Positions 24,870-36,659 of a stretch of DNA of 64,000 nt are shown here, in pieces. The position numbers and the translations under genes are program-made. Source of the stretch: Chinchilla lanigera. Taxonomy: Eukaryota > Chordata > Mammalia > Rodentia > Chinchillidae. How positions within the stretch are numbered: position 1 is the first letter of the stretch; the number at the start of each line of letters is the position of its first letter. The stretch is from NCBI RefSeq assembly GCF_000276665.1, contig NW_004955447.1, positions 18,521,946-18,585,945 on the forward strand, written 5' to 3'. The notes beneath the pieces were generated by a model. That model saw only the letters and a list, made by a program, of their open reading frames with translations, was not told the origin of the DNA and did no database searches.

Positions 24870-25210
24870 TGGTTTTTATTACATTTTAGTAGTCCATGTT
24901 AATTTTACAAAATACAGGGTTCCACTGTGACATCTTCTTACAGGCATCTATTTGATTCTATCCATCCCCTCTGTTACTGTCTTTCCTTTCCCCCCTTAGT
25001 TCCCTCTTCTTATCTAGTAGTCTGCTTCCTATGTTCCTATCATTACTGGCTTCTTTCTCTTTTTTTTTAGATTTCACACACTAGAGAAAACATGGATTTG
25101 ATACTTGTCTATCTGAGTCTGCTTAATCACTTAACATAATGCTCTCCAGTTCTGCCCATTTTCCTGCAAAGACACAATTTCTTTCTTTTTTATGGTCCAA
25201 TAATAAAAGT
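24870..25210 (-). repeat. L1 3'UTR fragment (antisense)
   Basis: 'acacactagagaaaacatgg', 'cttaacataatgctctccag' and 'ttctgcccattttcctgcaa' in reverse L1 orientation, directly after the sense L1. Confidence 0.65.
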
Positions 25211-26290
25211 GAGCAAAAACTTTGGAAAGTGATTTTGAAGTTAAGCGAGGGTTACAGCATCTAATTTATCGGTAAAATCTTTTTTCACTAAGACATGAGT
25301 AACGAGCAAAGGATCTCAGTCACGCAATATCGGTTGCTGCTGCAATTTGGGGATCTAGCGTCAGAACAAAAGAGCCCGCTGAGAGACTGAATCAGCTCCT
25401 CTTCAACACACAGAAATTATAAGGCAAGGGAGTGCTGGCTCCTGCTAAAGTTGGCATATCTAAGTCTCTTCTTTGTCTACTTAAAAAAAACTGGAGTTGT
25501 TTGCGGCACCTTAAAATTGCTACTTACGTAATTAAACCTCCTAAGATGAGCCTAAGTAGCCAGTGTACGTGTTGAAAGCCCCTTTGGGCAAGCGGCAACA
25601 CTGCAGTCTTCAAGAGAATTCATGTTGGCTTCTCTCAGGCTTCATTCCAGCGAACAAACACTTCGCCATCTGCTGACGCCCAGCTGTCACCCGAGTGGCA
25701 GGCAGAGTCCCGGACAGAGCAGCGCCCCAGTGGGCCGAGCCAGCTCGCATCCGTCCCCCCTCAGAGCACTTTCCTTACTCCGCATTCGTGGAAAGAAATG
25801 AGACAAAGCGGTCTGAAATGTTAACATTTTAGCCATTAGCAAATTCCTGGAACATCTCCCAGTTAGTGGTTAGAACTGAACTTGAGAAGGGCAGCGGCTC
25901 CCACTCACTGTGAGATGAAGTCTGCTCAGGTAGAAATGTGGAGCTCTGGAAATGCAGAATGCCAATGCCTGTGAGGGATGAGAGCGTCAGCGTTGGGGCC
26001 CCTAGTTCCCACACTGGCCCCGTCACTCAGGAGAGAACACAGAGCTTGTAACTGTTTGATCTCATGTATCTTCAAATAAACAGATCAATTCAAAGCAAGA
26101 CGCAGCAACAACAATAAAAAAGCTAACCAAAGTTCCGCTGAGAAAATCAGGTATTCCACAGTGAGACGCAGTTTATAATCTTCCTGCTCCCCAGAAAATT
26201 CAGGCTTGAAACAGGACAGGGTGGTAAACAGAAAGTCACTTCGCCAAGAGAGGGCGCTCTTATCATCGAGCTGACATTCCCGAAGGCCCA
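25211..26290. other. Intergenic, nothing recognised except a CTCF-like motif
   Basis: No gene or repeat was recognised. 'cgccatctgctgacgccc' at 25665-25682 resembles a CTCF core. Binding is not established. Confidence 0.4.
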
Positions 26291-26299
26291 TGTGTTCAC

Positions 26300-26610
26300 A
26301 AAGTCTCGTTCCCAGCATGGCACTGCTGAAAGGTGGCAGAATCTTTTGGAGGTGAGGCCTAGTGGAAGGTCCTCAGGGTGTGCTTCGAAGGGGTGCTGGG
26401 ACCCCAACCCCCTCCTCTCACCCTTTTTGTTCGGGACTCTTGAGAAGTAAGCAGCTCCTCCTACCACATGCTCCCCACCATGAGCTGTGGACTGACCACA
26501 GGCCCAAAGGGGTGGAACCACTGGACTACGGCTGCGTCTTCTGAAACTGCGGGGCAAAATAAACCCAAGCCGGTACCTCAGTGTTACAGTGATGGAAGGC
26601 TGAGCAGCAC
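26300..26610 (+). repeat. MaLR-type LTR
   Basis: 'ggaggtgaggcctagtggaa', 'gggtgctgggaccccaaccc', 'caccatgagctgtggactga', 'ccacaggcccaaaggggtgg' and 'gcggggcaaaataaacccaa' follow the MaLR LTR order and end in an AATAAA region. Confidence 0.7.
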
Positions 26611-26889
26611 AGGCCCTACTTCCAGGCGCGGACACTGTCGCACACCAACCCCTTCGAAAGCCAGAAGATTTATTGGTTTCATGTCTTGGCTGTTGTGGGT
26701 TTTCTGTTGCAAAGCTGCCAAAGGAGAGGCTTTTCACACAGACAACTCCCTAACCACAGCTGGAAAAAAAAAAGTTTCTTTGGGCAGGAGGAACCTTCTC
26801 CCAGTGCATAAGAACTATATCCTGTACTGTTACTGATGGTGTGTGCAAGAGCAGCTTGTAACAGTGCTACTTAGCCTGAAAGAGTTGTG

Positions 26890-27165
26890 AGCACGGAAGT
26901 GGAGTGAGCCCCTGTAGCTCGCTTATCTTGGTTCAAATCTTGCCTGATTACCTGTGTGACCTCAGGGTAACTGCGTAACCAGACTGTGCTTCTGATTTTT
27001 TTTTCCCATCTGTGTAGTGAAAACAACGTCCACTTTTCTGTGTAACGAGAGAATAATATCCTAGTATCCGCCTCACAGTATTATAGTGAGGACAGGTTAT
27101 TGTCTGCAAAGTGTTTAGCTCAGAGGCTGGCTCATAGAAAGCGCTCAGCAGATGTGACCTACAAC
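26890..27165 (+). repeat. MIR SINE, nearly full length
   Basis: 'cttggttcaaatcttgcctg', 'acctgtgtgacctcagggta', 'gcctcacagtattatagtga' and 'gaaagcgctcagcagatgtg' match the MIR head, core and tail in order. Confidence 0.85.
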
Positions 27166-27169
27166 TATT

Positions 27170-27690
27170 TTGGGGTCAAAATTTTCTTCTCCATTGCTGT
27201 GATCCAGGAAGGTACCTTTAAGGAACCAGCGGGGGCACATCCGAGAGATCCGCAGGGTACTTGTTAACTGAGCCTTCATCAGAATGCTCGCCTCACGGAA
27301 GACTTTTCTAAGCTATCCTCCCCTGGTCTCTGAAGTCCCTGACTGCTCTGCAGTTCCGTCGTGACAGCCTGGGGTCCATCTGGAAGCTTCACACACCACA
27401 TCTGCAGCTCCACCTTGGACGCCCTGGCCTGATTCTTGGGCTCTGCTAGGGTTTATATAGTTACAGGATGAATTATTGCTGCCTCACAGAACAAGTATGA
27501 ATAATATTTACATAGTGATTGAAAGAGTTTAGAACTTACATACAAATAGGTAATTCCTTGATATGCCATCATGCCAAGATAAACTTTCTCATGGGAATAA
27601 CTACAGAGGAAAAGAAGAGCGTAAGTACTAAGTGTACAGGCCCGTGAGTTAGCACGAAGTGAAGAAACCCATGTGATCACCACCCTAGGG
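27170..27690. other. Intergenic, nothing recognised
   Basis: Unique-looking sequence without a supported exon or repeat. Confidence 0.4.
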
Positions 27691-27707
27691 GAAACACCAG
27701 AATTTTA

Positions 27708-27882
27708 TTTCTTTCTTTTACTTTTGAATTTTTTTTGTCTTTTTGAGACAGGGTCTTACTATGCAGTTCAGGCTGGCCTTGAGCTCACTTTGTAGCCCTG
27801 GCTGGTCTCGAACTTGCAACAATCCTCCTGCCTCAGCCTCCGGAGTGCTGGGATTACAGGCGTGTGCCACCAAGCCCGGTTT
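27708..27882 (-). repeat. B1-type SINE with perfect target-site duplication
   Basis: Full-length reverse B1 ('gagacagggtcttactatgc' to 'gtgccaccaagcccggt'). A perfect 15-bp direct repeat AACACCAGAATTTTA flanks it at 27693-27707 and 27883-27897. Confidence 0.96.
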
Positions 27883-27899
27883 AACACCAGAATTTTAGA

Positions 27900-28730
27900 A
27901 ACCGGCCCCCATGCTCTCCCCTCCCCTAGACACCCGCACTTTTCCTCAGAGAGCCCCTGCCCTGACTTCTCCACTGCAGCAGCTCTCCTGCTTTCAAACT
28001 TTATGTAAGTGGGACTGCAGAGAAAGAACTGTGTCTTCCCTCCATCTCCGATTGTGATAAGCACCTATGCTGTCGCATACAGGGGTGGTTTGCTCTGAAC
28101 ATTCATTTCCATGTCATTTGGAGCACTCTATGGCACTTCTGACTATGCACCCAGGGCGTAAGTGAAATCACAGGATATGTGTGTGTGCAAATATACACAT
28201 TGCTGGGGACCAGACTGTAAACTGACTTGGTGTCTGACCCAGGCTCTAACCCTGCCGGCCTTGTGGGCAGGTCATGGAACGAGGAAATCCAGCTTCCTCT
28301 CAGTCAGTGAGGTTAGCACCCAGGTGTGGGGGTGGCTCTTGGCTGGTTCCCTTTATGTTCAGCCTGCCCCTTCCACACTGCTTCTATGCTGGTCCAGGAA
28401 AAGCACCCTCCCCTCCCCTACACTGGCTAATGAAACGGCCACTGGAGGTGCGGGGCCTTTTGCTTCTAGAAAGCAGCTGGTGGTCCCAGGTCCCCACTGC
28501 GCCCCTCGATTTTGTCTCTTGCTCTTTCTTACTTCTCCGAGCACCGTAACAACTGGATGGGAGCCTGGAACCCACTGCGAGGTCCCCAGTGACTGGCACC
28601 GAGGGAAGGGTCTCTAACAGTACACGGTGCCGAACAGTCTGCAGTGCTTGTAACGACGTGCACTGTGACAGCCATACACAGAGCTCCAGGTGATACAGGA
28701 AATAAAAACTGAATGATATCTGGGATGAGT
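27900..28730. other. Intergenic, nothing firm
   Basis: Possible MIR-like head near 28210-28290. The open frames at 28162-28617 (plus) and 28384-28821 (minus) overlap and have no recognisable family. Confidence 0.4.
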
Positions 28731-28734
28731 TCCT

Positions 28735-29240
28735 GTTCTTTAAAATTGAAGAATGAATTTTAGGAACAACGGAGGTTAAGAGCAGAATATATTTATTGAG
28801 GGAAAGAAAGCTTCTGTCCAAGAGGGAGAAAATGGGAATTGCAAGGTGGGTGTAAGGTGGGACAAGACTATGGTCAGCCGATAAGATTACAAGTGTAACA
28901 GCTCAGGTAGAATTGAGTAAACTGGGATCAAATGGGGAAGCGAGTCACGTAGCAAGCAGGCATGAATACAGAACAGCGGCTTTTCCTGAAGGGGTTGGGC
29001 TAGTGACTCCTTCTGGCTTTTTGAAGGTGGTTGTTACTTATTTAGAATATCAATCCCTTATGTTTACACCTAGGGAGATATGCGGGTGCATTTGTTTAGT
29101 CCTTTTGTCTTGAGGTCTGGCCCATGGGTATCTTGTCTTTTATGTTGGCTCCTTGGAGGGCCTGGCCCTGTCTGACTGCCTACAACACATCTATCTAACT
29201 CAGCTGCCTATGACACAGGTGCTCTGTCCTCCATAGAACT
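28735..29240 (-). mobile_element. Endogenous retroviral LTR (antisense), related to the copy near 22 kb
   Basis: 'gaacaacggaggttaagagc' followed by 'atatttattgaggg' mirrors the 22-kb LTR. Further shared blocks are 'cacctagggagatatgcggg', 'cttgaggtctggccc' and 'ccttggagggcctggccctg'. It looks like a solo LTR. Confidence 0.6.
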
Positions 29241-29274
29241 GGGTATTGCCCATCATTTTATTTTTAATTTTAGC

Positions 29275-29825
29275 CATTTTAGGGTTACAGTCAACGTGCC
29301 CTGCTCAAGCTGTCATTTGCATTTCTCAGATGACCGGATACTTCGTCATATGAAATCCTTTTTCTATGTTGACATTACTGTTATTTTTCTTTTATTTTGT
29401 ATGATTATTTCTTTTGTGGGGTAGTACTGGGAATCAAACTCAGAACCTTTACACTTGCCAGGCAGATGCTTGTGCTGCTGAGCTATATCCTTGGTGATTC
29501 TTTTATTTTCTAAAAAGTTAAACTGATTTTTTACTCCTGGAATAAACTCAATGTCATCTGTATATTTTTGCTCAATTTGATTTGATGTTATTTTGCTTAG
29601 GATTTTTGCATCTTTGTTCAAAGAAGAAATTGGCCTACAATATTCTTTCATGAGAAATACTTAGGTTACAGTGACATTATAAAAATTGTTTTGAAATGTT
29701 AGCATTATCTATTCCTTAAAGGTTTGGAAGAATTCACTGGTAAGATCACCTGGGCTTAAAGTTTTACTTTATTTTGTTTTGTAGGAAGGTTTTGCTATTG
29801 TTAATTTCTTAGTAAGCAGAACATA
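29275..29825 (-). repeat. L1 ORF2 fragments (antisense), split by an ID SINE
   Basis: Minus-strand translation just below 29651 gives RPISSLNKDAKILSKI and then EFIPGVKNQFNF, a worn form of the L1 ORF2 reverse-transcriptase segment. The 3' piece at 29275-29410 looks like the distal L1 end. The two may be different insertions. An ID copy sits between them. Confidence 0.75.
29415..29494 (-). repeat. ID-like SINE inserted in L1
   Basis: 'tactgggaatcaaactcaga' and 'gctgctgagctatatccttg' in reverse orientation. Imperfect TGATT-type repeats occur on both sides. Confidence 0.85.
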
Positions 29826-30067
29826 CCAAAAAATGCACACAAATTTATAGTGTGATACACTTTTGTGGAATACAGTCGTGTTATCAGTACTCAACGAGAG
29901 ACTTGTCTTTCATGTTTTGGAAAATTCTTAGAAATTATCTCTTTAAATGACATCACTGCAGCCACTTTCTCTTTTTCTCTTCCCAGGACTCTACTGTATA
30001 TTATGCTGTTCTATAAATCTTGTGGCTCTTCTCTATATTTTCTACCAATTTGGTCTCTCTACTTCAG

Positions 30068-30228
30068 TGTAGATTTTTTTTTTTTTTTTGAGACAGGGTC
30101 TCACTACGTAGTACAGGCTGTCCTTGAACTCGAGTATGTAGCCCAGGCTGATATCAAACTCATGGTGATCCTCCTGCTTCAGCCTCTCACGTGCTAGGAT
30201 TACAGGTGTGTGCCGCCATGCCTGGCAC
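30068..30228 (-). repeat. B1-type SINE
   Basis: Poly-T head, 'gagacagggtctcactacgt', 'gattacaggtgtgtgccgcc'. The flanks 'tagtgtagatttt' and 'agtgtagattttatt' suggest a target-site duplication near 30062-30076 and 30229-30243. Confidence 0.9.
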
Positions 30229-30311
30229 TAGTGTAGATTTTATTTTCACCTAATTTCTAGTCACGAATTGGTTTGGGGTTTTCTCTTTTGTTGCTTGTTT
30301 GCTTGTTTTGG

Positions 30312-30456
30312 TTTCTTGAGACAGGGTCTCACTTCATAGTCCAGGCCAGCCTTGAACTCACTATGTAGCTGAGGCTGGCCTCCAGCTCCTGGCAATCCTC
30401 CTTACTCAGGCTCTTGGGTGCTGGGATTACAGGCAAAAGCCACCAAACTGCCAACT
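30312..30456 (-). repeat. B1-type SINE (older)
   Basis: 'cttgagacagggtctcactt', 'cttgaactcactatgtagct' and 'gtgctgggattacaggca' in reverse. More diverged than the neighbour copy. Confidence 0.88.
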
Positions 30457-31465
30457 GTATTGGTTTCCCTTCGGATAGGTATGTCCCTCCCGGGTCAGTC
30501 GTCCGTATCGGGGATGGTGTGAGGTTACACGTTCAGAACGGACAAGGTCAAGCTGAGAAGTTTCAGCAGCCACCCAGGACAATCATAGTGAGTATAGCGT
30601 GAGAAAATTTATGTCAGAGTCATTAGATTATGTGTTCTTCATCTGTTAGCTTTACTGAAGATAAATTATATCTCACTGTTTGAAATTTGAAATTTTTTAT
30701 GAGTAAAGCAGAATTTTACTTGTGTCTTACTGATGGGTGATATATTTTTTCAGGATTTATTTCTGGTTCTGGCAAGCAGTTAGGCTAGGAATGACTGTCT
30801 CAATCCCAGCAGGGACTGCACTAATTTAGAACTGAGTTTTAGCCTTGTGAGGTATTTCTAACTAGTGTTTTTAGGGCCCTAAGCATACATCTAGGTGTTA
30901 CCAAATCCTGCTCTCTCGGGACAGTTCTCTTTGTCTCTCCACCCAGTAACACTTCCCAGAGGGCTTCTGAGTTTCCCAGTGTCTTTCACTTTCAGAACTG
31001 ACAAATGCCCAAGAGAGAAAAAGTGACCTTGAATATTAGGTTCATCTTTCTTGGCTTTTTTCTTCTTCCAGATGTCTACGACAAATTTTTAAGTCCCTAA
31101 TTGCTTTTCAATTCCTTCAAATAGATTTTTTAAAAAAATATTTTGCCTAAATTTTTGTTATTCATAGCAGGAAGTTGTCCAAGACAGCGTGGCCACTTTT
31201 GGAAGCAAAACCTCATATGTTATCCACATACTTCCAAAGGTCATCATTTTTAGAACAAAAATTCGTCTTGCTTCCCAGGGACTTTGGGCCCCTCCACATA
31301 GTGGGGGTTTTAGAGCTGACTTCTGCATGAATTCTGTGCCTGATGGTTTTTTGTCAAGAGCTTTCTCAAAACACGGGCCCGTGTGGCACAGTATCTGCTC
31401 CTGCCTTAAGGAGAAATCCCAAACTCAGAGAAGCTCATGACTGAGAGGAAGGGCTGGCTAGTGCA

Positions 31466-31467
<2 letters not shown>

Positions 31468-31499
<32 letters not shown>
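31468..31499. repeat. (CA)n microsatellite
   Basis: About 15 CA units. Confidence 0.95.
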
Positions 31500-32917
31500 C
31501 CCCGCTCACCAGCACACAACCATTGCCTTTAGCTTGGACGAGGGCTGCCAGCTCCTCTGCTCTTCCTGGGACATGGATAATGACAGCCGGTAAGCTAACA
31601 GGAGAGCTGGGGGCAGCTGGGAAGTCTGCGTGGATCCGATCCAACACTGATGTGGCTCTTCCACGGCGAAGGAAACTCACCCCTCCTGCTGTTTTCTTGT
31701 ATGCCCGACTCCGCAATGCATTCTGGCCGACCTCCCAATACCACGCTAACCCCGACCCCAGCTGGGCTTCTGGGCTCCCTCTTCTATGTGAGGTGGTCTT
31801 TCAGGAGAGCCTGAGAAAGTGACCGGGCCACCCAGCTGCCATCTGACTTCCGCGGGCGTCCTTGCAGCGTGTTTTCTCACCCACACACTCTACTGACACC
31901 GTGAGGTACAGGCTCCCATCTTCTGATGCAGCTGATGCTTACACCACACGGGTCAGTGCACTCACCCAGCCTCCACAGCCTGGCTGTGGGAGCACAAGGT
32001 TGCACAAGCACAGGAGAGGCAAGCTGCTGTAAAGTATTTTGCCACGTCTCTGCTGACGCTGGGATAAAGCCATGCCGCCAGACTCCATCTTCAGCTCCCT
32101 TCTGCTCACCACTTCTGGTCTACATTGCGCTCCACAGAAGTCTCTCCGGTGAGCCTCTCGGCTCCCTGTCCCCCAAGAGCATTCACCACAGCTCATACCG
32201 CTGGTGAGCGAGTCCTCTTTGCTTAAGTAGTCATGAACTGTCCTTCTACCTTAGCTTCCCACGCTCTGCTAGGGCTTACTATATGCCTGGAAGACTTTTC
32301 CTCCTCTGACATTCCAAATTGCAAAAGGGTCCTGTACTCCTGGTGCGGGGATACTGAGATGCAGCAGGACCATTTGCTCCCGCTTTTCCTCTTCCTCCAC
32401 CAGGTGACCCTCTCCAGCGCTCCAGCGTCCCAGACTCGGCTGGACCAGCAGCTCCGCAGCTATGGCAAGCCACAGCTGGGTCACACTACTCCAGCTCCCC
32501 TCGGCCTTTCCCTGCTCCTTACACCAGAGATGATTCTTCTGCACCCTGCTCACCGTTCCATAGAAGGGCTGGTCTGTGTTTGCAGACCGGTGGGAATGTG
32601 GACCCACTTGAGCTATGAAAACTTTCTCCTGTTTACCATCCCCTCACCTGGTAACCAATACAAAGCAGGTGCAAGCAATCAAGAATTCATAATCTTCAAG
32701 CTCGTGAACGTCGCTCGCTGGGACTCCCTTTTTTCTTGGAGGGCATGAGCAAGTTGGGTGTTCTCAGTAATCTGTACGGAGACGAAATCCATCAAATTAG
32801 GAGTTTAAAACCCAAAGCCAGCTGCCTTAATGCAAATTTTCGCTTGCAGTTAGGGACTGTCAGCCATGGCACTTGGACCTAACGCTCAGGTTCTGGATCT
32901 ATACATACTTTTCGGGG

Positions 32918-32968
32918 GGTGGGTACCAGGAATCAAACTCAGGACCTTGCGCCTGCCAGCCTATAAGT
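32918..32968 (-). repeat. Partial ID-like SINE
   Basis: 'gtaccaggaatcaaactcag' and 'gaccttgcgcctgccagc' only. The box A half is missing. Confidence 0.75.
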
Positions 32969-33569
32969 TCTTGCTGGGTCACAGCACGTACCTCCTCCTA
33001 TTCTTGCAGGTCTGTGAGATTTAATCCTAAGTCATCTTTCCTCGTCCTCTCAGGGGCCTTCCAAAATTTTACCTTGTGCCTTGAACCTCCTACCTCTTTC
33101 CCTTTCTCCCTCACAGACTGAGTATGTCCACTCAAAATCCTACACTGATGCTCCTCCTCACATCACAACTGTGCTACATAATTAGGGAAGTACTGAAGGG
33201 TCAATGACATCATCAGGGTGGAGTCCTCTGTGGTAAAGTTTATTTACTTAATTGAGTTGTGGGATGCCAAGGCAGCTCGTAAAACATTTCTAAATATAGC
33301 TGTGAGAGATTCTTAAAAACATCAGCATTTGAATGCATGGATTAAATGAAGCAGGTTTCCTTCTCCACTGAGGAAGGGCATCATCCGATCTTTGAAAACG
33401 GTGGTGTGAGGGTCCAGGTTTACAGATGACCCTATGTGCTGTTACCACCTGAAAGATGACAGCTGTAGCACTGTGACACCTTCCTGGGACATCCATAAAG
33501 GGCAGTGAAAGGAAGCGCTCCCAGTGGGCGGAACTGCAAGCGGTGCGCCTAGCATTCACTTTGCTAGAA

Positions 33570-34560
33570 ACAAGAAACGCCCAGTTTTGTGATTATATAT
33601 GGATTCATGGGCTATGGTCAGTAGCTTGGCAGGATGACCGGAAAGCTGGAGGGAACATGATGGTAAAATTGAGTTAAGATAGTATAGGGAAGAGAACTGT
33701 GTTTAAACTTTTACGAATGGGCAAGTTATTTACGTCCTATGTGAATGCTCACCAAAGGGTGACCTTAGCAGAGGATGTCCTGTTCTACGGGCACCAGGGA
33801 GCCTCGTTCTGCAGTCATACTTGTCACTGCCAATTTGGCTTATGAATAAAGTGGCCATGGAAACAGAGACAGGTGTTACGCATGGGCTCAGCAACCAAGA
33901 TCAGCCACTGCTGTGTCCAACGGCTGCCAAGACCCACACGGAGGTTCCAGTACCAAAACGTTTTCTGGGGCCATCAGGTAGCCATCTGAGGGCAGACCGA
34001 TACTGTGGACTACTTCCATCATATGTGTGGCCATGTCTTGTCCTTACTAGAATGTTTACTGATAGGGATTTGCCTTCCTTGCATGCTTCTATCAAAACTG
34101 TAATCTGTAAACTCACAGAATGCCCCAATTGTCACAACAGTCCACACAGCATTGCTTCTGATGAAGGAATTCACAGGAAAAGACGTGTAGTAATGGCTCG
34201 TCGCGCTCGTGAGACTCACTGACTGTATCACGATCCCTGCCACCTTGAGGTAGCTGGCTCAGCAGAATTGTGGAATGGCTTTTGAAAGCTCAGAGGACGG
34301 CTACACCGTGCAGAGCTTGGGCAAGGTTGTCCACAGGGCTCTTCCACTCTGACTCAGCATCTACTATAGGGTGCTATTTTCCTGAAAGCCAGAATGGGAG
34401 TGACACCATTCACTTCGCCCTAGTGAGTGACGCACTGATAAAGCTTCTGCTTCCTGCTACTGTAACCTTTGTTTCGCTAGCAGAGACCTTAGTGCCAAAA
34501 GGCGGAATTTCCACCAGGAGTCAGAATGGACTGCACTGAACTGGAAGACAGAAAGCGTAG
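33570..34560 (+). pseudogene. ERVL-type endogenous retrovirus pol remnant (RNase H - integrase - dUTPase region)
   Basis: A decayed class III (ERVL) pol segment. In order I see an RNase H/connection-like stretch (about 33590-33760), an integrase-like stretch (33821-34222) with ECPNCHNSPHSIASDEG near its end, where the second catalytic Asp of integrases is expected, and a piece starting WLLKAQ. The last piece reads LLPATVTF and ETLVPKGGISTRSQNG (to 34539), resembling the dUTPase-like part typical of ERVL pol. Stops interrupt the first stretch and at least two frame changes separate the pieces, so no functional protein can be made. Assignment is by recalled family pattern. LTRs of the same provirus were not identified. 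Confidence 0.7.
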
Positions 34561-34711
34561 GCAAGCGAGACTGACGCTGGGAAGGAAGGGAAACGAACAG
34601 GTAGAAGGTGGGGGTCATAAATACTAGCTATGATCACACGGCCAGTTACAGAAATAGAGGCTGTCATGAGCCTCTGCACCCTAGCTTGTCACAAATGTCT
34701 GGGTGTGCACC

Positions 34712-35052
34712 CGTTCTAGTTAGGGCTGCTATAACAAAGTACCACAGACTGATGATGGCTTATGAACAGGAAGTTTTCAGTCTGCAGGCTAGAAATCCAC
34801 AATCAGGGTGTCAGCATGGTTTGATTCTGATGAGGGCTCTCTTCCAGACTGCAAACTGCTGACTTCGTTTTCCCATAATGGAAAAGGGTCAGGAGAGCTA
34901 CATTCCCCGCTCCCTGCCTCTTCATAAAATAAAGGCACTGATTTTATTCATGCAGAATCTAGCTTCATGACCTAATTACCTTCTAATACCATTACATTGC
35001 GGGTTAAGATTTCAACATATAAATTTAGGGGAGGTCACACTGTCTATAACTT
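34712..35052 (-). repeat. MaLR/ERVL-type LTR (antisense)
   Basis: 'gttagggctgctataacaaa', 'gtaccacagactgatgatgg', 'gaaatccacaatcagggtgt', 'acattgcgggttaagatttc' and 'aacatataaatttagggg' are the reverse of an LTR of the MaLR type. It lies 150 bp beyond the ERVL pol remnant but in opposite orientation. Confidence 0.65.
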
Positions 35053-35289
35053 TCCCCACATATAAAATCTTTCTTCTCTTATTCCTCTACCTTGCAACAT
35101 AAAATGTATTATAGTATTTAAATTATAAGGTATCAAGAATAAACAAATACTTTACCTCTTCTTCTGAAAGAGTTGATGATTTCGTTGTATGCAGGATGTA
35201 TGCCTCAGGTGGAATCATGACCTTTACTTAGAGTTTTTAACTATGGTTTAAGATATGAGAGTGTGTAAGAGGCAGACAGGTGGTGATTA

Positions 35290-35420
35290 ATTTTATGTGT
35301 CAGCTTGACAGGTCAGAGTACCGAGCCATTTGAACAAACACTGTTCTGGGTGTGTCGGCGAGGGTATTTCTCAAATTAACATTTGGTCAATTGAGTACAC
35401 TGTACTCTAATGTAGGCCTA
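35290..35420 (+). repeat. Ancient mammalian interspersed repeat, family not assigned
   Basis: 'ttaattttatgtgtcagctt' followed by 'gacaggtcagagtacc' and 'aaattaacatttggtcaatt' is a pattern common to an old dispersed mammalian repeat. Confidence 0.5.
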
Positions 35421-35429
35421 CACACACGT

Positions 35430-35940
35430 GTGCGCACAAACTGGTTGTCCTCCAGACAACTTAATAATCTACCCATCCACCCACCTTTTCCCCATGGAAC
35501 CCTTTAATGTCTTTAAGCTTAACAAGGCACAGTCACTCCTAGGACTCCTCCGCAAGTCTGGACTTAAGGGCTAGTCCCTAAGTTTGCCCCTAGTCCCCGA
35601 CACTATACCTAGTACATATCAGTATTCAACAAGCGTGTGCTTCTGGCTGCTCAGGGCCAGGATGCCATGGTTTCTATGCTGCCTTCCAAAGGCGCTGGCT
35701 GGACCATGCTGGGGAATGCTGAGTGCATCTCTTCACTCCTTTGTGTAGCATTCCTTCCCTGGCAGCCATGGGGCTCCCCCCGGGTTCGCAGGGTGGGATC
35801 TAGTGGCGCCATGGGCAGCTTAAGGGTTGTCAGGGCTGGGTCCTGCTGTCCTCACTTGCCCTTCAACATGGCTTCGGGCTCTGGCTGTCAGCACTGAACA
35901 CAGCGGAGCAGCTGAAGTACAGAGGGCAGGGTGGTGGGAG
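35430..35940. other. Intergenic, nothing recognised
   Basis: An 86-codon plus frame (35637-35897) is present without a recognisable motif. Confidence 0.4.
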
Positions 35941-35944
35941 AAAG

Positions 35945-36125
35945 CGCACAGGGTTTAGTTCCAAGACGCAGGTTCCAGTCTTCAGTACCTCGCTGAAACT
36001 CTGTGACCCATATGCTTTTTGTTTTCAACTGTGACATGAAAAAAATTTAAAAACCTGTTTTATGGCGTGTTTGTGTGATTCAAGGGAGTGTGTGGAAAGT
36101 GCACTTTGTGAACTGTGGAACAGAA
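35945..36125 (+). repeat. MIR-like SINE fragment
   Basis: 'gacgcaggttccagtcttca' and 'gaaactctgtgacccatatg' resemble the MIR head and core. Moderate divergence. Confidence 0.5.
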
Positions 36126-36210
36126 CTATCAGCCTCTCAAACTCTGTCTCTCCCTGGATAAAAGCAAAAGCAATTATCTATAACCTAACACCTCAACGAT
36201 AATTTGTATT

Positions 36211-36230
36211 ACACACACACACACACACGT
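36211..36230. repeat. (CA)n microsatellite
   Basis: About nine CA units. Confidence 0.9.
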
Positions 36231-36659
36231 TTATTCTCAAGGAACAGATGGAGCAGAAATTAATTTCACTCTCATGACCAAGTACGTGAATGTAAAATCT
36301 TATCACAGTGAAGTTTATATGGGCGATCCCCAGTCATCGGGCTGTAGCTCTGTTCCCAGGGGAACAGAGCATCACCGCGCACAAACACTCAGCCGCTGTG
36401 CACAGCAGCGGTGGCAAGCCCACGCCGTTACTGCAGGCAGCCGTGTGCATCACCGAGAGCTCTCACAGCATCCCTGCTCCACAGCAACAGACTGTGCGTA
36501 ACTCCCAGCCAGGAAACACGGCAAAGCAGCTCTCGCAAAGCACGCTGGAGGATATTCTACTTACTCATTTAATGTGCAAGAAAGACCTGTTATTTCCTGG
36601 TGGGCTGAATTGGCTCAAACTATATATGCATTCCTAGCCTTGGATTAGTTAACATGCCA

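Larger units (their letters stand above)
30460..33560. other. Intergenic, few recognised elements
   Basis: No exon can be supported. The plus open frame at 32233-32748 (171 codons) has no known domain and overlaps minus frames. 'gcctggaagacttttcctcc' near 32284 could be an L2 remnant. 33200-33560 (minus) has a 89-codon frame I cannot place. Confidence 0.4.

Noticed and set aside
31926..32748. Adjacent plus-strand open frames of 93 and 171 codons, possibly exons of one gene
   Set aside because: No domain recognised, opposite-strand frames are equally open, and no consistent splice phase was found.
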